DNA of 56,375 nt from assembly GCA_005879975.1 (NCBI GenBank), contig VBIL01000037.1, positions 1 to 56,375 on the forward strand, in the 5' to 3' direction. Below, one piece after another: positions 50,712 through 56,375 of the stretch (positions within the stretch are counted from its first letter, which is position 1; every line of letters begins with the position of its first letter). The position numbers were made by a program, and so were the translations under genes. Source of the DNA: Chloroflexota bacterium (GTDB lineage: Bacteria; Chloroflexota; Limnocylindria; P2-11E). The notes under the pieces are model-generated. The model ran no database searches, was not told the DNA's origin, and saw only the letters and a program-made list of their open reading frames with translations.

Positions 50712-51742
50712 TGCCGGGACCGAACGTCCCCTTCCCGCCGATGGAGGCCCTCCTCGTCGAGACGCTGCCGACGGGCGAGCGCTGGCAGTACGAGCCGAAG
50801 TGGGACGGATTCCGCGGAGTCCTCGAGAACGATGGGGGTGAGCTGGCGCTCTGGAGCCGCAACGGACGACCGCTCCTCCGTTATTTCCCGGAGCTGCGTC
50901 CGCTCGGAGACCTCCTGCCACCTCACTCCGCGCTCGACGGCGAGATCGTGATCGACCGTGAGGGCAAGCTCGACTTCGACGCGATGCAGATGCGCCTGCA
51001 TCCGGCGGAGTCACGCGTCCGGAAGCTCTCAGTGGAGACGCCGGCGCGCTACATCGTGTTCGACATCCTGCTCTGGAACGGCGAGCCGTTGCACGAGCGT
51101 CGGCTCGCTGAGCGACGCGTCGAGCTCGAGAAGCGCGCGAAGGGGTTCTCGCTCTCGCCGATCTCGAAGGATGCGGCGGTGGCGCGCCAGTGGCTCGAGC
51201 GGCTCGAGATCATCGGGCTCGATGGCGTGATCGCAAAGCGCCTCGACCTTGCCTACAAGCCCGGATCGCGCGAGGCCGTGTCGAAGGTCAAGCATCACCG
51301 CACGGTGGACTGCGTCATCGTCGGCTATCGCACCAGCGGTAGGGGGATCGCGAGCCTGCTCCTCGGTTTGTATCGCGACGATGGCACGCTCGACTTCGTC
51401 GGACACACCTCGGGAATCCCGCAGGCGCTGCAGGCTCAGCTGCAGACATTGCTTCCGCCGCTCCTCGAAGTAAGTCACGCGGGCGAGGAGTGGGGCCGCA
51501 CGCCGGGCGGGGGCTCGCGCTGGTCTCAGGGGAAGGATCTGCCCTGGCACGAGGTGCGCTCCGAGCTGGTCTGCGAGGTTCGCTTCGACAAGATGGAGGA
51601 CGAGCGCTTCCGTCACGGAACGCGCTTCCTGCGCTTTCGGCCGGACAAGGATCCCGAGCAGTGCACCTGGGAGCAGGTCCGGCCGACGCCCAAGCCGGGC
51701 GATCCGAAGCTCTCGGATCTCCTGGCCGGCCGCATCGCCTAA
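50711..51742 (+). CDS. ATP-dependent DNA ligase (LigD/LigC-type)
   Basis: A 343-residue ligase. The AMP-binding lysine K30 is in WQYEPKWDGFRGVLE (motif I). Others are LPPHSALDGEIVIDREGKLD, PARYIVFDILLWNGEPLHER, LDGVIAKRLDLAYKPGSREA (motif IV) and VSKVKHHRTVDCVIVG (motif V), followed by the OB-fold and a C-terminal WEQVRPTPKPGDPKL. This is the stand-alone ligase arm of bacterial NHEJ. The open frame begins earlier, but the ATG at 50711 fits the family. A polymerase partner lies nearby on the other strand. Confidence 0.9.
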   Translation: MPGPNVPFPPMEALLVETLPTGERWQYEPKWDGFRGVLENDGGELALWSRNGRPLLRYFPELRPLGDLLPPHSALDGEIVIDREGKLDFDAMQMRLHPAESRVRKLSVETPARYIVFDILLWNGEPLHERRLAERRVELEKRAKGFSLSPISKDAAVARQWLERLEIIGLDGVIAKRLDLAYKPGSREAVSKVKHHRTVDCVIVGYRTSGRGIASLLLGLYRDDGTLDFVGHTSGIPQALQAQLQTLLPPLLEVSHAGEEWGRTPGGGSRWSQGKDLPWHEVRSELVCEVRFDKMEDERFRHGTRFLRFRPDKDPEQCTWEQVRPTPKPGDPKLSDLLAGRIA

Positions 51743-51813
51743 GTAATCAATCCGGATAGTCCTAGTACGGCCTGACGTGCACGGTCGCGCCGTCGACGGC
51801 GTTCTTCAGCGCA

Positions 51814-51831
51814 GGACCGACATTTCGGTCC
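51814..51831 (+). promoter_or_regulatory. leader hairpin before the Cys-repeat gene
   Basis: GGACCGA-CATT-TCGGTCC, a 7-bp perfect stem, directly followed by GGTGGGAAGGAGC, the ribosome binding region. The stem could affect translation of the secreted protein. No riboswitch class recognised. Confidence 0.4.
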
Positions 51832-51852
51832 GGTGGGAAGGAGCGCTCTTAG

Positions 51853-52641
51853 ATGCTTTCGCGATCGTCTCTCCTGCGCTATGCCCTCGTCGCGGCGATT
51901 TCCGCCATGTCGGCCATGGCGCTAGTTGGAACAGCCGTCTACGCGCACAACGACGGGTTCAACGAGCGGATCGTCGCCTGCTTCGATTCCCGTGACCCCG
52001 ACAGCGAGCAATGCCGCGCCGCCCTTGAGGTGAGCCCGGTGGACGCGGACTTCTTCACGCGCCTCGCGGCCAATGTGCAGATGCCGCAGCCCAAGCCCGA
52101 GCCCAAGCCCGACCTCTATGCACTGCTCAAGGCGTGCGCCGCGACCAAGAACTTCGATAGCGACGAATGCGCCCGCGTGATCGACGCGAGCGGTCTCTCA
52201 CCCGCTGACTTCAAGGCGAAGTTCGCGGCGAAGCTCGGCTGCTTCAGCACCAGCAACAACGACGAAAAGAACCCGTGCCCAGTGAAGAAGCCGGAGTGCG
52301 CCAGCGCCACCAATCACGATGAGACCAACCCCTGCGCGAATCGGACCACCAAGCCCGACTGCGCCAGCACCAGCAACAACGACGAGACGAACCCGTGCGC
52401 GAAGACGACGACGAAGCCCGACTGCGCGAGCGCGAGCAATCAGGACGAGGTCAATCCCTGCGCTACGAAGCCATCGGTCGTGACGACCGCCGCTCTGAAG
52501 GAGTGCCTCACGCTCCGCGGCACGATGCACGGTCTGTCCGCGGGCGAGCTGATCGCCAAGGGCGAGCGCCTCAACACGGTATGCCGTCAGGCCTGGGCCG
52601 AGTCACGCCTCAGCGCCGGCGAGTTCTGGTCTAAGCACTAG
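51853..52641 (+). CDS. secreted Cys-repeat protein, unknown
   Basis: A 262-residue protein. An N-terminal export signal (LVAAISAMSAMALVGTAVYA) precedes a helical mature part with two similar Cys modules (ACFDSRDPDSEQCRAALEVS and ACAATKNFDSDECARVIDAS). Next come four tandem copies of a 20-23-residue repeat, C-x-S-x-[ST]-N-x-D-E-x-N-P-C (for example CASTSNNDETNPC), then a Cys-bearing tail. The regular Asn/Asp and Cys pattern suggests disulfide-linked Ca-binding-like loops; not recognised as a known family. ATG at 51853 with AAGGAG upstream. Confidence 0.7.
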   Translation: MLSRSSLLRYALVAAISAMSAMALVGTAVYAHNDGFNERIVACFDSRDPDSEQCRAALEVSPVDADFFTRLAANVQMPQPKPEPKPDLYALLKACAATKNFDSDECARVIDASGLSPADFKAKFAAKLGCFSTSNNDEKNPCPVKKPECASATNHDETNPCANRTTKPDCASTSNNDETNPCAKTTTKPDCASASNQDEVNPCATKPSVVTTAALKECLTLRGTMHGLSAGELIAKGERLNTVCRQAWAESRLSAGEFWSKH

Positions 52642-52656
52642 CCCCCATACCCCCGA

Positions 52657-52692
52657 AACGCGGCCCGAGTCAGCGATGACTTGGGCCGCGTT
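52657..52692. terminator. 16-bp stem terminator overlapping the end of the convergent polymerase gene
   Basis: AACGCGGCCCGAGTCA-GCGA-TGACTTGGGCCGCGTT (one G-T pair) sits 16 bases after the stop of the Cys-repeat gene. It includes the last codons and stop (52670-52672) of the polymerase gene on the opposite strand. Confidence 0.75.
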
Positions 52693-53656
52693 GCTGTCCG
52701 GCACCCTTGCCGTACTGCGCTCGCCAGTCCACCGGAGGCCCCTTGCGCGGGCTGCGCTTTGGGAGCGTGCGTTTCACCTTCAATACGTCGAAGAGCGGGT
52801 CGAGACTCACCGCCTTCTCCCACATCCCCGCCGTGAGGTCGCCGACCTTCGCGATCCGGTCGCGCATCGTGACCATCGTGAAGTCACCCGGCTCTACATC
52901 GGGTACCTCGTCCCAACGCAGCGGCGCCGACGCGCGCGCGTCGGCGACCGGACGGATCGAATACGCCGAGGCGATCGTGCGGTCGAACGCGTTCTGTCCA
53001 TAGTCGACGAAGACGCCAGGGCGGCCGGCGACCTTCCACTGCGTCGTCGCGATCGATGGCACGAGCTTCACGATCTCCTTGGCCATGGCACGCGCGATCT
53101 CCCGCACGAGCGGGAACTCGAGCTCAGGGACGATCGGCACGAGAATGTGCATGCCGGTGACGCCGCTCGTTTTCGGGTAGCTCGCGACGCCGAGCTGGTC
53201 CAGGACCTGCTTCGTGGCCACGGCGATTTCGCGCACGTGCGACCAGGGGTTGCCTTCCGAGGGATCGAGGTCGATGAGCAGGTAGTCCGGTTTGTTCACG
53301 TCGGGAACGCGCGAGTGCCAGGTGTGCAGCTCGATGCATCCGAGGTTCGCGATCCAGGCGAGCCCGGCGGCGTCGGTCACGACCGGAAAATCCGCTTCGT
53401 TGCCCGACGGATAGTTGATGTGGACGGTCTCGAGCCACTCAGGATGCGGATTGGGCACCCGCTTCTGGTAGAAGAAGTCGCCGTCGACGCCATTGGGGTG
53501 CCGCTTCATCTGCATCGGCCGGCGAGCGACGTGATGGAGCACGGCGTCGGCGACGTCGACGTAGTACTGGACGAGGTCTCCTTTGGTCAGCCCGGACTGG
53601 GGAAAGAAGACCTTCTCGGGGTTGGTGACCTTGACCTCGTGCCCCGCGACCTCCAC
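52670..53656 (-). CDS. LigD-type polymerase/primase domain protein (NHEJ)
   Basis: A 328-residue archaeo-eukaryotic primase-type polymerase. Motifs are KVTNPEKVFFPQSGLTKGDL, PMQMKRHPNGVDGDFFYQKR, LLIDLDPSEGNPWSHVREIA (catalytic D-x-D), KTSGVTGMHILVPIVPELEF and RTIASAYSIRPVADARASAP. This is the domain that fills gaps and adds nucleotides at breaks in bacterial NHEJ; it is often fused to ligase and nuclease in LigD, here alone. The ligase partner is at 50711. Ku is not in the window. Ends inside the terminator hairpin. Confidence 0.9.
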   Translation of the reverse strand: MEVAGHEVKVTNPEKVFFPQSGLTKGDLVQYYVDVADAVLHHVARRPMQMKRHPNGVDGDFFYQKRVPNPHPEWLETVHINYPSGNEADFPVVTDAAGLAWIANLGCIELHTWHSRVPDVNKPDYLLIDLDPSEGNPWSHVREIAVATKQVLDQLGVASYPKTSGVTGMHILVPIVPELEFPLVREIARAMAKEIVKLVPSIATTQWKVAGRPGVFVDYGQNAFDRTIASAYSIRPVADARASAPLRWDEVPDVEPGDFTMVTMRDRIAKVGDLTAGMWEKAVSLDPLFDVLKVKRTLPKRSPRKGPPVDWRAQYGKGAGQQRGPSHR

Positions 53657-53659
53657 GCG

Positions 53660-54037
53660 CTAGACGCGACGAGCGGCCGCCAGGTCGTCGACGGCCACGA
53701 TCAGCTCCTTATCACCGGCGCGCTCGCCAGCGGTGTACAGAGCAGTGATGTTCACGCCCGCCTCGGCGAGCCGGCGCGCGTAGCGGCCAAGCTCGCCGGG
53801 CTCGTCGCCGAGTGACACGGACAGCACCTCGCGCTTCGCGGTGACCTTCCACCCGCCGACCTTCAGCGCGGCGAGAGCGCGGTCTTCATTGTCGACGACG
53901 AAGTGGAGATGCCCGCGGCCATTCTGCGAGAACGCCGCGGCCGCTTTGATGTTCACGCGCGCCTGGCCAAAGAGCTCCCCGATCTCCGCGATGACGCCAG
54001 GGCGGTCCTCGGTCTCCACGACGATCTCCGTAGGCAC
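53660..54037 (-). CDS. tandem ACT-domain protein
   Basis: A 125-residue protein with two ACT modules: TEIVVETEDRPGVIAEIGEL with VNIKAAAAFSQNGRGHLHFV, then VLSVSLGDEPGELGRYARRL with VNITALYTAGERAGDKELIV. A small ligand-binding regulator; no enzyme domain. It ends 3 bases from the polymerase start. It is a paralogue of the ACT protein at the head of the pilus operon and provides its expected length. Confidence 0.82.
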   Translation of the reverse strand: MPTEIVVETEDRPGVIAEIGELFGQARVNIKAAAAFSQNGRGHLHFVVDNEDRALAALKVGGWKVTAKREVLSVSLGDEPGELGRYARRLAEAGVNITALYTAGERAGDKELIVAVDDLAAARRV

Positions 54038-54061
54038 GGGCCCACTCTAGCCTTCACTTTC

Positions 54062-54460
54062 CTAGCGGCCGGTGAAGACCGTCCGCTCGTCGACGAAACA
54101 GAGCAGGTTGTCGAACGGATCCGACGCGTAGAAGCTTCGTTCGCCCCAGGGGCGCGCCACGATGTCGCCTGCCTTGGCGCCGTGGACCATCCCCGTCGAG
54201 AGTGCCCCGAGCTCGCGGGCCCGCGCGTGAACGCCCTCGAGGTCGGAGACGGCGAAGTACAGGTAGTCCGGCGTCGGTCGCGCCGATTCGCCGCCCGGTG
54301 TTGGATCAACCAGCGCGAGGATGACATCGCCGCAGTCGAAGTAATGCCGGGAACCGGGAATGCGCCGCCCCTGAGTGCCGAGGAGCGTGCCGTAGAAGTC
54401 GGCGGCGTGATCGAGATCGGAGACCTGAAGGATGACCCGGAAGAGCTGCGGTGCGCCCAC
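54062..54460 (-). CDS. VOC-family protein
   Basis: A 132-residue single VOC unit with LFRVILQVSDLDHAADFYGT, LLGTQGRRIPGSRHYFDCGD, DYLYFAVSDLEGVHARAREL and WGERSFYASDPFDNLLCFVD. The C-terminal SDPFDNLLCFV and the N-terminal paired beta-alpha-beta-beta-beta units match glyoxalase/dioxygenase-like proteins. The GTG at 54458-54460 overlaps the malic enzyme stop (TAG-TG). Substrate unknown. Confidence 0.82.
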   Translation of the reverse strand: MGAPQLFRVILQVSDLDHAADFYGTLLGTQGRRIPGSRHYFDCGDVILALVDPTPGGESARPTPDYLYFAVSDLEGVHARARELGALSTGMVHGAKAGDIVARPWGERSFYASDPFDNLLCFVDERTVFTGR

Positions 54461-56088
54461 TAGACGAGGCTCCGATAGCTCGGGACATAGGCGATCGTGC
54501 GAATCCACGCTTCGAGATCACCCAACGGCCGCTCGATGGTCGCCAGGCCCCGGTCGAATATCACCTCTGCCACTTTGGCGGCCGCGCGCAGCTCGGTGTC
54601 GAGGATCGCCGATACCGGCGGATAGATCAGCCCGATGCCGATGTCCGTCGGCGTGACCTTCTCGGCCACGCCGCGCGCGGCGGCTATGAACATCTCATCG
54701 GTGACGCGGCGTGCGCCCGTGGCGAAGACGGCCATCCCCATCGCGGGAAAGATATACACGTTGTTGCCCTGGCCCGGAACGAAGGTCCGGTCGCCGATGC
54801 GCACGGGCGGGAACGGGCTGCCGCTCGCGAATATCGCGCGTCCCTCGGACCACGCATACGCCTGCTCGGCGGTGCATTCGGATCGCGATGTCGGGTTCGA
54901 ATACGGAAAGATCATCGGTCGTTCGTTGACTCGCGACATCGCCTCGATCACGCGGCGGTCGAATGCCCCGCCGACAGTGGAGAGCCCGATGATCCCCGTC
55001 GGTCGCAAGACTTCGATCGCCGTCGCGAAGTCGGCGATCGGCGCATGCCTTTGCGCGAACGGCCGCTGGTACTCGTGCATCTGGGTTCGGTCCGCGGTGA
55101 TCAGACCCTGGCGGTCGAAGAGCCAGATCCGCGAGCGTGCCTCGTCCGTGGACACACCTTCCGCGGACATCGCCTTCACGAGCAGCTCCGCCACACCGAT
55201 CGCCGCGGATCCCGCGCCCAGGAACAGGAACCGCTGCCGCGCGAGCGGAGCGCCGGTGATCCGCAGCGCGCCGAGAAGACCGGCGAGCGCGACCGCCGCC
55301 GTGCCCTGGATGTCGTCGTTGAAGCAGCAGACGCGGTCGCGGTAGCGCTCGAGCAGGCGGATCGCGTCGTTGCCCGCCCAGTCCTCGAACTGGATCAGCG
55401 TTCGCGGGAACTCCGCGTCCACCGCGGCCACGAACTCGTCGACGAACGCATCGAGCTCATCGTCGGCAGGGCGCGTCTGCTTGATCCCGAGGTAAAGCGG
55501 GTCGGTCAGGAGCGTCTCGTTGTTGGTCCCGGCGTCGATGAGCACCGGGAGCGTGAACTTCGGGGGCACACCACCGGCCGCGGTGTACAGGGCGAGTTTG
55601 CCGATCGGGATGCCCATGCCATTCGCACCGAGGTCGCCGAGACCGAGGATCCGCTCGCCGCTCGTCACGACGATGCAGCGGACATCGCGTTCCGGCCAGT
55701 TGCCCAAGATCTCGCGCACCCTGCCTTTGCGCTTTATCGACAGGTAGAGGCCACGCGGCCGCCGGATGATGTGGCCGAACTTCTGGCAGGCCTCGCCCAC
55801 GGTCGGCGTGTACACGATGGGCAGGAAGCGCGCCGGATCGGACATGAGCACGCGGTAGAAGAGCGTCTCGTCGGTGTCCTGAAGCTGCGACAGATAGATG
55901 TACCGCTCGAGATCGGTCGTCTTGCCATCGAGCTGCGCGAGCGCGCGACGCAGCTGCGTGTCGAGGTCGTCGATGCCCTCCGGCAATAAGCCGACCAGGC
56001 CGAGCGCCTCGCGTTCCTGTTCGCTGAATGCCGTCGACTTGTTCCGGCGCGGGTCGTGGAGCAGATCGGCCCCGCGCGGCGTCGTCAT
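54460..56088 (-). CDS. NAD-type malic enzyme
   Basis: A 542-residue enzyme of the long (MaeA-like) malic family. N-terminal RYIYLSQLQDTDETLFYRVL and LPIVYTPTVGEACQKFGHII carry the catalytic Tyr. YDRVC-type IQFEDWAGNDAIRLLERYRD and FNDDIQGTAAVALAGLLGAL form the metal/NAD site, then LFLGAGSAAIGVAELLVKAM and PLSNPTSR-like IFPYSNPTSRSECTAEQAYA. It converts malate to pyruvate and CO2. Divergent from a TauE gene with only about 21 bases between starts. Confidence 0.9.
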   Translation of the reverse strand: MTTPRGADLLHDPRRNKSTAFSEQEREALGLVGLLPEGIDDLDTQLRRALAQLDGKTTDLERYIYLSQLQDTDETLFYRVLMSDPARFLPIVYTPTVGEACQKFGHIIRRPRGLYLSIKRKGRVREILGNWPERDVRCIVVTSGERILGLGDLGANGMGIPIGKLALYTAAGGVPPKFTLPVLIDAGTNNETLLTDPLYLGIKQTRPADDELDAFVDEFVAAVDAEFPRTLIQFEDWAGNDAIRLLERYRDRVCCFNDDIQGTAAVALAGLLGALRITGAPLARQRFLFLGAGSAAIGVAELLVKAMSAEGVSTDEARSRIWLFDRQGLITADRTQMHEYQRPFAQRHAPIADFATAIEVLRPTGIIGLSTVGGAFDRRVIEAMSRVNERPMIFPYSNPTSRSECTAEQAYAWSEGRAIFASGSPFPPVRIGDRTFVPGQGNNVYIFPAMGMAVFATGARRVTDEMFIAAARGVAEKVTPTDIGIGLIYPPVSAILDTELRAAAKVAEVIFDRGLATIERPLGDLEAWIRTIAYVPSYRSLV

Positions 56089-56109
56089 CGGAGGTGGAGG
56101 ATAGTCGGA

Positions 56110-56375
56110 GTGGAATCATTCACCGCGATCGCCGTTGTCGCCGCGGTCATCGCGGGCGCGATCGCATCGGTCGCGGGATTCGGGATCGGCAGCGTCCTCA
56201 CGCCGGTGCTTTCCACGCAGCTCGACGTACGCCTCGCGATCGCCGCGGTATCGCTGCCCCACCTGGCTGGCACCTTCGTCCGCTTCCTGCTCGTGCGCGC
56301 GCACATTGATCGGGACAAGCTGCTTGGGTTCGGAGCGGCGAGCGCGGTCGGAGGCCTTACCGGTGCGGCGCTGCA
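56110..56375 (+). CDS. TauE/SafE-type permease, cut by window edge
   Basis: The first 88 residues: FTAIAVVAAVIAGAIASVAG with FGIGSVLTPVLSTQLDVRLA, then IAAVSLPHLAGTFVRFLLVR and LLGFGAASAVGGLTGAALQ. The Gly-rich GFGIGSVLTPVL loop and the helix pair are the TauE/SafE repeat that exports sulfite or organic sulfonates. Starts with GTG at 56110; the 3' end is outside the window. Confidence 0.75.
   Translation, partial: MESFTAIAVVAAVIAGAIASVAGFGIGSVLTPVLSTQLDVRLAIAAVSLPHLAGTFVRFLLVRAHIDRDKLLGFGAASAVGGLTGAAL

Noticed and set aside
51743-51852. Riboswitch before the Cys-repeat gene
   Set aside because: Only one 7-bp hairpin is visible and no class-defining conserved core could be matched.
54451-55989. 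A 512-residue plus-strand ORF over malic enzyme
   Set aside because: Complete antisense shadow of malic enzyme; no recognisable motif.

Overview
The window is GC-rich, gene-dense bacterial chromosome. The absence of an outer-membrane secretin beside the pilus genes, a MurA with Asp in place of the catalytic Cys, many lipoproteins, separate ligase and polymerase NHEJ genes, and frequent ATGA/GTGA/TTGA start-stop overlaps suggest a monoderm Terrabacteria-type organism. A Chloroflexota relative (Limnocylindria/Ellin6529 or Dormibacterota-like) is a plausible guess, but this is inference; there is no rRNA to check it. I see no phage, insertion sequence or CRISPR array. One tRNA is present.

Layout: 1-8.2 kb is a minus-strand Tad/Flp tight-adherence pilus operon (ACT-domain ORF, flp pilin, tadE, tadG-like, secreted protein, cpaB, unknown, tadZ, tadA, tadB, tadC), followed by a TatA with a C-terminal zinc ribbon and a DUF885 protein. 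8.2-16.3 kb holds a TlpA/CcdA thiol-redox pair and sulfur-amino-acid and threonine metabolism (a trans-sulfuration enzyme, cystathionine beta-synthase, threonine synthase), then murA. 16.4-23.6 kb carries a broken gamma-glutamyltransferase, a HAD hydrolase, an unusual two-nuclease protein and a three-gene ABC-2 exporter ending at a clear terminator. 23.6-29.0 kb is a minus-strand run (NHL protein, LLM monooxygenase, lipoprotein, broken ATP-grasp gene, second trans-sulfuration enzyme, KGG-repeat protein). 29-40 kb is mixed accessory content: a Tag-like glycosylase, MFS and M20 peptidase, small lipoproteins around an LLM enzyme, a heme-oxygenase-fold protein, a secreted HExxH protein and a secreted animal-type heme peroxidase. 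40-45.8 kb has tRNA-Arg, a broken VOC gene, Lpd, an HMA lipoprotein, CsbD, a GNAT and an MFS. 45.8-50 kb is DinB-acs-MHS transporter, probably uptake and activation of a short carboxylate. 50-56.4 kb has HU, a broken P-loop kinase, NHEJ ligase and polymerase around a secreted Cys-repeat protein, ACT, VOC, malic enzyme and the start of a TauE/SafE permease.

The most striking feature is a recurrent defect. At least five recognisable genes (GNAT, gamma-glutamyltransferase, ATP-grasp, VOC, P-loop kinase) have lost an internal segment, most of them with loss of frame. An M20 peptidase carries a one-base insertion, a small gene has two in-frame TGA codons, and several genes lack a usable ATG/GTG/TTG or a stop codon at a neighbour boundary. 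This is either real, unusually frequent small-deletion decay (with possible non-canonical starts) or a systematic assembly artefact; read mapping would decide. No wholly new system is proven here. The two-nuclease protein, the zinc-ribbon TatA and the deletion pattern are the best candidates for follow-up.
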